From positions 1-6,733 of the forward strand of contig JAHFBB010000050.1 in assembly GCA_023250255.1 (NCBI GenBank): 6,733 bases of DNA. Direction: 5' to 3'. The notes under the pieces were generated by a model. The model searched no databases. It was given only the letters and a program-made list of their open reading frames with translations, and was not told the origin of the DNA. This stretch comes from Chloroflexota bacterium (GTDB lineage: Bacteria > Chloroflexota > Limnocylindria > QHBO01). Position numbers and translations under genes: made by a program. Positions within the stretch are counted from its first letter, which is position 1. Each line of letters opens with the position of its first letter. Shown here piece after piece: positions 1 to 5,942 of this stretch.

Positions 1-291
1 ACCCTGGAGGAAAGGCTGGCGGACTGGAGGCCGGAGGGGCTCGACGACGTGGAAGGCCAGGTTGCCTGGCTCAACGCCCTGATCGCGCTCGACCGCCGGC
101 CGGAGATCGAGTTGGACGCACCGGCGCTCGTGCTTCCCGGGACATACCTCGAACCATTCGCCCTGCGCGCTCTGGCCTATGCCCGCCGGGACGCCGAACT
201 GTGGCAGAGGTCCATCGCCGAGTTCGAAGCCATGGATCTCGACTGGTTCGCCGCTGAGACCCGAAAGATGGCCGACGCCAGCGCACGCTAG
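1..291 (+). CDS. C-terminal fragment of a larger protein with a TPR-like helical tail
   Basis: The frame is open from the first base to a TAG at 289-291, giving 96 residues, so this is the end of a gene that begins left of the window. A GTG at 49 could be read as a start, but the frame continues upstream of it with sensible coding content (TLEERLADW...), so I treat it as internal. The segment is rich in Ala, Leu, Arg and Glu, and the stretch from LEPFALRAL through FEAMDLDWFAAETRK has the look of paired amphipathic helices. Similar endings occur in large ATPase/cyclase/LuxR-type regulators with TPR-like repeats and in stand-alone TPR proteins; that is family recollection, and no catalytic or DNA-binding motif is visible here. 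Only 18 bases separate it from the downstream peptidase gene on the same strand. Coding status is fairly secure; function is unknown. Confidence 0.7.
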   Translation, partial: TLEERLADWRPEGLDDVEGQVAWLNALIALDRRPEIELDAPALVLPGTYLEPFALRALAYARRDAELWQRSIAEFEAMDLDWFAAETRKMADASAR

Positions 292-296
292 GCCGG

Positions 297-302
297 TACC
301 CT
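297..302 (+). promoter_or_regulatory. Putative -10 element (TACCCT) for the M24 peptidase
   Basis: TACCCT fits TANNNT and lies in the 18-base gap after the preceding TAG stop. Seven bases separate it from the ATG at 310, so transcription would begin about one base before the start codon. There is no Shine-Dalgarno sequence in the gap and no good -35 hexamer at the usual distance. Support comes mainly from the same arrangement at four other genes in the window. Confidence 0.4.
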
Positions 303-309
303 TGTTCCG

Positions 310-1425
310 ATGCACGCATTGCCTCCGCAGGTTCAACGACAGCGCCTCGAGTCGGCCGCCGCTGCGGCCGCCACCACCGGCCTCGATGCCCTGCTGGTCA
401 CGCCGTCGCCGGACTATCGGTACCTCCTCGGCTACGACGCCCCACCACTTGAGCGGCTGACCTGCCTGGTCATCCGCCCCGGCGAGCGTCCCACCCTGGT
501 GTTGCCGCATCTCGAGGAGCCGCTCGCCCGCCACCAGCTCGGGACACTCGCCGACGAAATCGATCTTGTGCCGTGGGAAGAGACCGATGATCCCTTTGCA
601 CGGGTTGGGTCGCTGCTCGCCGGCGCCGGCAAAGTCGGTGTCCAGGACCAGATGTGGGCGACCTTCGTCTTCCGCCTTGGGCGAGCGCTTCCCCGGGCAG
701 AGCTGGGCGTTGCCAGCATGGTGTTGGCCCCCCTCCGCCGTCGGAAGAGCGCCGAGGAGATCGAACTGCTCCGCGCCGCCGCCGTCGCCGCCGACGAGGT
801 CATGGACGCCATCACCGCCGAGCAACTGAGTGGCCGGACGGAGGCCGACGTCGCCGCCGAGGTCCGCCGTCGGCTCGTGGAGGCCGGTCACGAGGGTGCC
901 GACTGGGCCATCGTCGCCTCGGGGCCGAACGCTGCCAGCCCGCACCACGAGCCAGGCGAACGGGTCATCCAGGCGGGCGATTCGATCGTGCTGGACATCG
1001 GCGGCAGCCGGGCGGGGTACGCCAGCGATACGACCCGCACCGCATTTGTCGGGGAGCCACCGGCCGAATTCGCAGCCCTGTTTGCCGTCCTTCGCGAGGC
1101 CCAGGCCGCAGCCTGCGACGCCATCCGCCCCGGCATTCCCGCCCGGGATCTTGACCGAGTGGCTCGCGAGATCATTACCGCTGCCGGCTACGGACCGATG
1201 TTCACCCATCGGCTCGGCCACGGCATCGGCCTGGAGACCCATGAGGAGCCGTACCTGGTTGAATCGAATGCGGATCGGCTGCAGGTTGGCGACGTGTTCA
1301 GCATCGAGCCAGGAATCTATGTCGGGGGGCGCTGGGGCGCTCGGATCGAGGACATCGCGATCTGTACCGATTCCGGCGGCGAACGCCTGAACCAGAGTTC
1401 GCGCGAGCTGAGAATCGTCAGCTAG
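310..1425 (+). CDS. M24 family Xaa-Pro peptidase (prolidase/aminopeptidase P type)
   Basis: A 371-residue cytosolic metallopeptidase predicted to cleave Xaa-Pro bonds in dipeptides or at peptide N-termini. Residues of about 8-135 form the creatinase-like N-terminal domain (LDALLVTPSPDYRYLLGY is typical), and about 145-365 the pita-bread catalytic domain, which opens with RRRKSAEEIELLR. All five expected metal ligands are present: D229 (VLDIGG), D240 (YASDTTRT), H304 (RLGHGIGLETHEEP), E333 (FSIEPGIY) and E347 (ARIEDIA). The accessory histidines in SPHHEPG (212-213) and THEEP (311) are also kept. Length and domain order are normal for the family, and no signal peptide is seen. The ATG at 310 has no Shine-Dalgarno but has a TACCCT hexamer seven bases upstream. 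The stop overlaps that of the convergent M20 peptidase. Prolidase, aminopeptidase P and other M24B specificities cannot be separated from sequence alone, so I give no symbol. Confidence 0.95.
   Translation: MHALPPQVQRQRLESAAAAAATTGLDALLVTPSPDYRYLLGYDAPPLERLTCLVIRPGERPTLVLPHLEEPLARHQLGTLADEIDLVPWEETDDPFARVGSLLAGAGKVGVQDQMWATFVFRLGRALPRAELGVASMVLAPLRRRKSAEEIELLRAAAVAADEVMDAITAEQLSGRTEADVAAEVRRRLVEAGHEGADWAIVASGPNAASPHHEPGERVIQAGDSIVLDIGGSRAGYASDTTRTAFVGEPPAEFAALFAVLREAQAAACDAIRPGIPARDLDRVAREIITAAGYGPMFTHRLGHGIGLETHEEPYLVESNADRLQVGDVFSIEPGIYVGGRWGARIEDIAICTDSGGERLNQSSRELRIVS
1422..1425. other. CTAG palindrome providing the stop codons of two convergent genes
   Basis: The rightward M24 gene stops with TAG at 1423-1425 and the leftward M20 gene stops with TAG read from 1424 down to 1422. 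The two coding regions therefore overlap by four bases within a GCTAGC hexamer (1421-1426). No space remains for a conventional terminator between them, so each transcript probably runs into the other gene's antisense strand. Confidence 0.9.
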
Positions 1426-2852
1426 CGGACCCGCAGTTCTTCAGGGGTCGCCCGCGAAAACTCGTCCCACAGGTGGACGATGGCTTCCATCCCGCCCCGC
1501 CAGTAGTCGAGTGGCAGCCACTCGTTCGGGGCGTGGTAGTTGCCGTTGGGCGTGGCGAACCCGACCAGCAGGACGGGCAAGTTGGTCGCCAGTTGCAGGG
1601 CTGAAACGAATGGGACCGAGCCGCCGGACCGCGCGAACAGCGGCGCTCGCCCATAGGCCCGTTCGAGTGCGGCTGCGGCCCGCTGGGTGGCCGGACTGTC
1701 GATGGGCGTCATGTACGGATATCCCCCCTGGATCACCTTGACAGCGACGGTGACCTCCGGCGGGGCGAGACGGGCCAGGTGGGTCACCATCAGCTCGGCG
1801 ATCTCGGCGTGATCCTGGTCGGGTACCAGGCGGGTGCTGAACTTGGCTGACGCGCGTGCAGGAATGATGGTCTTCGAACCATCACCGCTGTAGCCACCCC
1901 ACAGGCCGTTGATATCGAAGGTTGGCCGTCCGCTCAGGCGCTCCATGAAGGTGTAGTCGGGGTCGCCGGCCCACATCTGGGGCACACCGATGAGATCGCG
2001 CTGGGCCTCCACGTCATAGGGCAGGGCGGAGTACGCATCCCGCTCGGCATCGGTCAGCGATCGGACTTGATCGTAGAAGCTAGGAACCGTGCAGCGACCG
2101 TGCTCATCGGTCAGGGCGGCAAGCAGTTTTACCAGGACGTTCGCCGGATTTCGAACTGCGCCGCCGTACGAACCGGAATGCAGATCCTGGCGTGGACCGC
2201 TGACGGTGATTTCGAAGTACGAGATCCCGCGCAGGCCGTAGGTGATCTCCGGCGTGCCCTCGTCGTCGTACATCGCCCCGTCGCTGACCAGGCACAGGTC
2301 CGCGGCCAGCAGCTCGGGATGGGCGGCGATGAACTCTTCGACCGGCACGGCACTCGATTCTTCATCGCCCTCGAAGACGAACCGCAGGTTCAGCGGCAGC
2401 CGACCGGCCGCTCGCAGCCAGGCGTCGGCCGCGTTGAGATGCTGGACCAACTGGTTCTTGTCGTCCGAGGCGCCGCGGGCAAAGACCTTGCCGTCCTCGT
2501 AGCGCGGCTCGAACGGCGGCCGGATCCACTCGTCGAGCGGGTCAGGCGGCTGGACGTCGTAATGGGCGTAGACCAGGACGGTCGGGGCATCCGCCCCGGC
2601 ATGGAGCCAATCGCCGGTGACCACCGGATGGCCCGTCACGGTCGGGGTGGCGGTCGCGTGCTCGATGCCGATCTCCTCCATAAGAGCCACGATCCACTCG
2701 GAGGCCCGCCGGGTATCGGCGTCATGCGCCGGCTCCGCCGCAACCGATGGGATCCGCAGGAGCGCATCGAACCGGGCGAGGTTCTCGTCGGCGTGGCTCT
2801 CGAGATGATCGAGCGTGGCCTGCAGGTCGGCGGAGGCGGTGTGGTCAGGCAT
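1422..2852 (-). CDS. M20 family metallo-dipeptidase (carnosinase/CNDP-like)
   Basis: A 476-residue di-zinc peptidase predicted to hydrolyse dipeptides in the cytosol. Metal and catalytic residues are complete: H97 and D99 (YAHYDVQPPDP), D130 (RGASDDKNQ), E164 as general base and E165 as ligand (FEGDEESS), D191 (LVSDGAMY) and H440 (NGNYHAPNEW). H225 in QDLHSGSYGG matches the lid-domain histidine that completes the partner subunit's active site in this family, and R341 (STRLVPDQ) matches a substrate-binding arginine. The lid domain lies at about 207-365. The YDVQPPDPLDEW and DLHSGSYGG motifs point to the carnosinase-like branch rather than ArgE or DapE. The frame stays open to 3101, but family homology starts just after the ATG at 2852, and the longer version would cross the divergent gene. 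A TATCAT hexamer lies nine bases before this ATG. With the M24 enzyme it could finish peptide breakdown, including proline dipeptides. Exact substrate unknown. Confidence 0.95.
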   Translation of the reverse strand: MPDHTASADLQATLDHLESHADENLARFDALLRIPSVAAEPAHDADTRRASEWIVALMEEIGIEHATATPTVTGHPVVTGDWLHAGADAPTVLVYAHYDVQPPDPLDEWIRPPFEPRYEDGKVFARGASDDKNQLVQHLNAADAWLRAAGRLPLNLRFVFEGDEESSAVPVEEFIAAHPELLAADLCLVSDGAMYDDEGTPEITYGLRGISYFEITVSGPRQDLHSGSYGGAVRNPANVLVKLLAALTDEHGRCTVPSFYDQVRSLTDAERDAYSALPYDVEAQRDLIGVPQMWAGDPDYTFMERLSGRPTFDINGLWGGYSGDGSKTIIPARASAKFSTRLVPDQDHAEIAELMVTHLARLAPPEVTVAVKVIQGGYPYMTPIDSPATQRAAAALERAYGRAPLFARSGGSVPFVSALQLATNLPVLLVGFATPNGNYHAPNEWLPLDYWRGGMEAIVHLWDEFSRATPEELRVR

Positions 2853-2861
2853 TGGCGGCGA

Positions 2862-2867
2862 ATGATA
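2862..2867 (-). promoter_or_regulatory. Putative -10 element (TATCAT) for the M20 peptidase
   Basis: Read on the minus strand, TATCAT differs from consensus TATAAT at one position and stands nine bases before the ATG at 2852, implying a leader of about three bases. It is the most AT-rich point of a GC-rich 58-base divergent gap. No -35 match is seen 16-18 bases further out. On the plus strand, AATGAT at 2861-2866 overlaps it and could serve as a weak -10 for the opposite gene. Confidence 0.5.
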
Positions 2868-2910
2868 CGGGCGCGGGGAACCACGGCGGGCTGAACGGCG
2901 TCGTGGGGGC

Positions 2911-3474
2911 ATGCGCCTGAATCTTTCCGCGCGAATCACCGCCACCGTGGCCCTGGCCATCGGCTTCCTGGCTATTCCGACCCAGGTTTTCGCCTGCGAC
3001 TGCATGCAGCCCGGTCCGGGCCAGGTCGAAGCCTGGTCCGATGTCGCGTTCATCGGGGTCGTTACTGCGATCGACAGCGCGCTGCCTGCGCCGGTTCGCA
3101 TGGACGATCCGTACTCCGGTCCGGGTATCGAACCACCTGGTGGCGTGCCAGCGCCGGTGCTCGGTGGTCAAACCGTCCATTTTCGGGTTGAGTCGATCCA
3201 GAAGGGCGCGCTGGACATGACCTCCGAAACGCTTGTTCAGACGAGCCTGGATCAGGCGAGTTGCGGACTGGAGTTCAACGTCGGGGAGCGCTGGCAGATC
3301 TACGCCACGGGCGGCGAAGGCTACCTGTGGACGGGACTGTGCTCGGGCAATGTCCTGTTGGCTGACAACGCCGGATTCCCGGTTCTCCCGTTCAACCTGT
3401 CCCCACTGTTGCTGGTGCCGTTGCTCGTGCTGGTGGTGGGCGGCGCCGTATTCGTCGGATATCGTCGGGGCTAG
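2911..3474 (+). CDS. Secreted, C-terminally anchored TIMP/NTR-like protein
   Basis: A 187-residue protein with a classic signal peptide: basic start (MRLNLSAR), hydrophobic core to about residue 22, and a VFA cleavage site before C29. The mature protein would begin Cys-Asp-Cys (C29, C31), followed by a strand AFIGVVTAI, another FRVESIQKGA, then ASCGLEFNVGERWQIYA with C118, and LCSGN with C144. This order (CxC, aFxGxV, CG, LCSG) matches bacterial proteins with a TIMP/netrin-like OB fold, in which the four cysteines form two disulfides. A Pro/Gly-rich loop fills about 57-86. A hydrophobic segment at about 164-184 followed by GYRRG is a C-terminal membrane anchor, so the domain should face outward. 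The gene is divergent from the M20 peptidase across 58 bases. A lipoprotein reading of VFAC is possible, but Phe at -2 is unusual for a lipobox. The fold call is good; inhibitor activity in bacteria is unproven. Confidence 0.8.
   Translation: MRLNLSARITATVALAIGFLAIPTQVFACDCMQPGPGQVEAWSDVAFIGVVTAIDSALPAPVRMDDPYSGPGIEPPGGVPAPVLGGQTVHFRVESIQKGALDMTSETLVQTSLDQASCGLEFNVGERWQIYATGGEGYLWTGLCSGNVLLADNAGFPVLPFNLSPLLLVPLLVLVVGGAVFVGYRRG
3471..3474. other. Second CTAG palindrome shared by convergent stop codons
   Basis: The rightward TIMP-like gene stops with TAG at 3472-3474 and the leftward small membrane protein gene stops with TAG read from 3473 to 3471. The core sits in the palindrome GGCTAGCC (3469-3476). 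As at the first convergent junction, the genes overlap by four bases and no terminator hairpin is visible. Confidence 0.85.
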
Positions 3475-3743
3475 CCGAACCGACCGGCCACAAATCCGAT
3501 GAACAGGGTCAGCGCCACCGCCGGCAGAAATGCCACCACCTTCAGGAAGGGCGGCCAGCCCGGCCCGCCGAAGAAGGCGTACAGCGGAATGCTGACCGGG
3601 AACGCGAAGATCCCAATCGACCAACCAATCCGGGTCCGGGGTGCGAAATCGGGCCGATCCTGGATGTCGAGCCAGTAGGCGGCGACAGCCAGGAACCCGC
3701 CCACCGCGCACACGACGAAAACAGCCCAGATGATCGGCAGCAC
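3471..3743 (-). CDS. Small three-helix membrane protein of unknown function
   Basis: A 90-residue, strongly hydrophobic protein with three likely membrane helices at about 3-24, 39-58 and 67-87, separated by a charged loop (DIQDRPDFAPRTR) and a Pro/Gly-rich turn (GGPGWPP). The first helix precedes an acidic/basic loop and the C-terminus ends GRFG. I do not recognise a family. The start is GTG, with a TACCAT hexamer six bases upstream; in-frame GTG codons a few residues in are alternatives. It lies 20 bases downstream of the acyltransferase on the same strand, so it may be the last gene of that transcription unit. Hydrophobic periodicity and neat junctions on both sides support it as a real gene; role is unknown, with a membrane or lipid link only by position. 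Confidence 0.7.
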   Translation of the reverse strand: MLPIIWAVFVVCAVGGFLAVAAYWLDIQDRPDFAPRTRIGWSIGIFAFPVSIPLYAFFGGPGWPPFLKVVAFLPAVALTLFIGFVAGRFG

Positions 3744-3749
3744 GGACCG

Positions 3750-3755
3750 ATGGTA
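3750..3755 (-). promoter_or_regulatory. Possible -10 element (TACCAT) for the small membrane protein
   Basis: On the minus strand TACCAT lies six bases before the GTG at 3743, inside the 20-base gap after the acyltransferase stop. This would place the transcription start on the start codon itself. Because the gene could equally be read through from upstream, this is the weakest of the five similar sites. Confidence 0.25.
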
Positions 3756-3763
3756 GAGCCCGA

Positions 3764-4492
3764 CTAGAGCCCCTGCTCTTCCCGCCTCCGGGCGCGGTCG
3801 AGGTCGCCCTCGAGGACCGTGGTCAGGAATCGCTCGAGCGGACGACGCAACGGGAGCGTCGGCTCCTCGGTTGGCAGGAGGCGAACGAGCGCGTTGCGGA
3901 TCTCGGCCTCAACTGCCGGCCGGTCGGCCTTCGACGTTCGTCCGGCGGTGGCCACCGCCGGACCGCAACGTACCGTGATTCGCGCGCGCCACCACAGTCG
4001 ATTGGCGCCCACGATGGCGCAAGGAACGAGTGGCGCTTCGGCGGCGGCCGCGAACGCCACTGCCCCCTCCTCGAAGGGGAGGACCGCTGATTCGCGGTAG
4101 CCGGCATGGCCCTCCGGGAAGATGCCCAGCACGCCGCCATCGCGCAGGAGTTGGCGCGCGGTGCGCGCGGCGGACATGAGGTCGGACCCGTCCCGGCGAA
4201 TCGGGATGGCAACTCCCGCATAGGCGATCAGCCGGTTCAGGAAGCCCGTGCTGAAATCATCGGTCCGGGGTCCGAACCAGGTAATCCGCGGAGTCGCCGG
4301 GGTGACCGCCATCGCGATCTGCGAGTCCCAGGCGTTGTGGTGGTTGACCACCAGGCAGAACGGTGGCTCAGGCCAATGCTCGAGCCCTTCTGCCCGGACC
4401 TGCCACAGGAGCCGGATCAGGACCCCGTTCAGCAGGTGGATGAGCCGATAGCGCGCGGTCAAGGCGACCGACGGGTTGCGACGCGCTGTCAC
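3764..4492 (-). CDS. PlsC-like 1-acyl-glycerolipid acyltransferase (LPLAT family)
   Basis: A 242-residue membrane-associated acyltransferase expected to add an acyl chain to a lysophospholipid such as lysophosphatidate. The catalytic HX4D motif is H51 to D56 (VNHHNAWD). Block II is seen as IPIRRDGSD near 96-103, block III as FPEG at 125-128, and the closing block IV as VPCAI at 156-160. A hydrophobic patch at 18-31 (IHLLNGVLIRLLWQ) could hold it at the membrane. Length is typical for a single-domain PlsC. The start is GTG at 4492-4490, overlapping the TGA of the upstream MFS gene as GTGA, a sign of translational coupling. The acyl acceptor cannot be read from the sequence, so plsC is not assigned; acylation of another lipid or glycolipid remains possible. 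Confidence 0.92.
   Translation of the reverse strand: MTARRNPSVALTARYRLIHLLNGVLIRLLWQVRAEGLEHWPEPPFCLVVNHHNAWDSQIAMAVTPATPRITWFGPRTDDFSTGFLNRLIAYAGVAIPIRRDGSDLMSAARTARQLLRDGGVLGIFPEGHAGYRESAVLPFEEGAVAFAAAAEAPLVPCAIVGANRLWWRARITVRCGPAVATAGRTSKADRPAVEAEIRNALVRLLPTEEPTLPLRRPLERFLTTVLEGDLDRARRREEQGL
4489..4492 (-). other. GTGA stop/start overlap between MFS and acyltransferase genes
   Basis: The MFS gene ends with TGA (4491-4489) and the acyltransferase starts with GTG (4492-4490). The four-base overlap implies one mRNA and probable translation reinitiation, tying production of the transporter and the acyltransferase. Confidence 0.85.
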
Positions 4493-5856
4493 AAACCGGC
4501 CGCGCCCTCCGCTTCCGTGGCCGCCTGGCCGGCGCGTCGCGGTTCGGTCACCTTGCGCAGCGCCAGCGCTCCCAGGACCAGCTCAATCGCCAACAGGACG
4601 AACACTCCGCGCCAGGCGATATCGGCACTCATGGCCAGGACGCCGCCCAGCAGGAAGGTCAAGAGCCCACCCACCGTCGTGCCCAGTGGTCCTGCCCCGG
4701 CAACCGCGATATTGCTGATGCCCATGTACCGGCCGGACTCGGCCTTCGGGATGATGTCGGTCATCAGCGCCCAGTCCACGCCCAGGAACACGCCGCTGCA
4801 GATTCCAATGAATACCGCCCCGACGATGACCAGCTGGTAACTGCCGGTGACCGCCAGCAGCAGGCCGCCGACCACTCCCGATCCAATGGCCACGAACAGG
4901 ACGGGTTTGCGTCCGATCCTGTTGCTGATCTGCGCGCCGGGGACGGCCGCTATCAGGGCTGCGCCAGCCGTTGCCAGCAGCAGCGGGAACGATGCCGGAC
5001 CGGCCTCATCCGACGACATGCCCAGGACATTCTGGAGGTAGACATAGGCGAACGCCTGCAGCGTGACCAACCCAGTGAGGACGAGCAACCGGCTGACCAT
5101 GATCCATACGAAGTCACGCTGGGCGAGGATGTCGGTGCCCCAGGCGGCTCGGGCTCGCTGGCCCAGGGTCAGTGGCGAGGGCGTTGGCGCCGGCTGGTCG
5201 GGCACCCAGATGACAGTGATGGCCATGGTCACCAGTTCGATGATGCCCACTGCCACGAAGGTGCCGAGAACCAGGGCGTCGTTACCGGTGGCGCTGGCCA
5301 GGGCCACGAAGGCAATCGCGATGCCCGGGCCGACAACGTTGCCCAGGATGTTGGCCGCGCCCAACAGGCCCGACGCCGCGCCGACCTGGCGCGAGGGGAC
5401 GAGGTCCGGAACGTAGCCCTGGTACGGCCCCTGGGCGAAGTTGCTGCTGAACTGCAACAGGGCGACAGCGACCACGAACGGCCAGTAGGTCTGGTTCCAG
5501 AACGCCCATGCCGCAAATGTCAGGAATGCGAGGTCCATGAACGTCCCGGCGACGATGTACGGCTTCCGACGACCCATCCGCGAACGGGTGTGATCGCTGA
5601 TGGCTCCCATGGTCGGTTGGACAAGGATGGCGATGATGACTCCGCCGGTCGTGATCACCCCGATGGCCAGGCCCACCAGGGGGTGGTCGGACCTCCCCAG
5701 CACCCCGGCTGATTCGACGAGGCGCGGGATGATGGTGAAGGTCATTGCGCCCCAAAGGACGGTGATCGCCAGCCAGTAAGCGGTGACCGCCAGCAGGCGC
5801 CACCACGACAGCGGAAGGCTGGGTCGTCCGAATTCGTCGCGCTCGTCGACGTTCAT
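4489..5856 (-). CDS. MFS transporter, sugar/GPH-like motif
   Basis: A 455-residue inner-membrane transporter with about twelve hydrophobic segments in two halves. The loop after the second helix carries PTMGAISDHTRSRMGRRKPY (81-100), an elaborated MFS motif A resembling GPH-type and sucrose-transporter-like members. The second half has the counterpart QISNRIGRKPV (309-319). GPYQGYVPDLVP (143-154) and VDWALMTDIIP (360-370) are further matching loop motifs. The frame stays open to 5961, but the upstream 35 residues are Arg-rich and unlike a membrane protein N-terminus; the ATG at 5856 gives MNVDERDEFGRP then helix 1. A TAGCCT hexamer sits eight bases before that ATG. It is translationally coupled to the PlsC-like gene and divergent from lgt over 86 bases. 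Substrate is not deducible: sugar by motif, lipid by neighbourhood. Confidence 0.9.
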   Translation of the reverse strand: MNVDERDEFGRPSLPLSWWRLLAVTAYWLAITVLWGAMTFTIIPRLVESAGVLGRSDHPLVGLAIGVITTGGVIIAILVQPTMGAISDHTRSRMGRRKPYIVAGTFMDLAFLTFAAWAFWNQTYWPFVVAVALLQFSSNFAQGPYQGYVPDLVPSRQVGAASGLLGAANILGNVVGPGIAIAFVALASATGNDALVLGTFVAVGIIELVTMAITVIWVPDQPAPTPSPLTLGQRARAAWGTDILAQRDFVWIMVSRLLVLTGLVTLQAFAYVYLQNVLGMSSDEAGPASFPLLLATAGAALIAAVPGAQISNRIGRKPVLFVAIGSGVVGGLLLAVTGSYQLVIVGAVFIGICSGVFLGVDWALMTDIIPKAESGRYMGISNIAVAGAGPLGTTVGGLLTFLLGGVLAMSADIAWRGVFVLLAIELVLGALALRKVTEPRRAGQAATEAEGAAGL

Positions 5857-5864
5857 CTGGGCGC

Positions 5865-5870
5865 AGGCTA
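5865..5870 (-). promoter_or_regulatory. Putative -10 element (TAGCCT) for the MFS-acyltransferase unit
   Basis: On the minus strand TAGCCT stands eight bases before the ATG at 5856, predicting a leader of about two bases. No Shine-Dalgarno is present in front of this ATG. A TTGAAT is seen on the same strand at 5888-5883, but the 12-base spacer is too short for a normal -35. Confidence 0.4.
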
Positions 5871-5927
5871 CTCGCCGGCGACATTCAACGCCAGAGTCCG
5901 CGGACCAACGGTCCACCGGGCAGCGGG

Positions 5928-5933
5928 TAGAAT
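5928..5933 (+). promoter_or_regulatory. Putative -10 element (TAGAAT) for lgt
   Basis: TAGAAT matches TATAAT at five of six positions and is nine bases from the lgt ATG at 5943. The intervening bases are the palindrome GGCCGGCC preceded by C, with no Shine-Dalgarno. Transcription would start about three bases before the ATG. No convincing -35 is seen. Confidence 0.5.
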
Positions 5934-5942
5934 CGGCCGGCC

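Noticed and set aside
49..291. Separate small gene starting at GTG 49
   Set aside because: The same frame is open and coding-like to the window edge, and no ribosome site or promoter hexamer precedes the GTG.
2067..2894. Long plus-strand open frame (275 codons) across the M20 gene
   Set aside because: It lies antisense to a peptidase with every catalytic residue in place. Its translation is Arg/Gly/Val-rich without domain motifs, as expected for a shadow frame in GC-rich DNA.
2853..3101. N-terminal extension of the M20 peptidase to 3101
   Set aside because: The extra 83 residues have no family counterpart, overlap the signal peptide region of the divergent gene, and bypass the TATCAT hexamer nine bases before the ATG at 2852.
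2845..3711. Minus-strand open frame (288 codons) across the TIMP-like gene and the small membrane protein
   Set aside because: It covers two better-supported genes in other frames and its product has no motif; the plus-strand TIMP-like gene explains the region.
4106..4840. Plus-strand open frame (244 codons) spanning the MFS-acyltransferase junction
   Set aside because: It is antisense to two genes with clear motifs and its composition changes midway, as expected for a shadow.
5935..5942. GGCCGGCC palindrome before lgt as an operator
   Set aside because: GC-only palindromes of eight bases are common at this composition and there is no second copy; recorded only as spacer between the -10 hexamer and the ATG.
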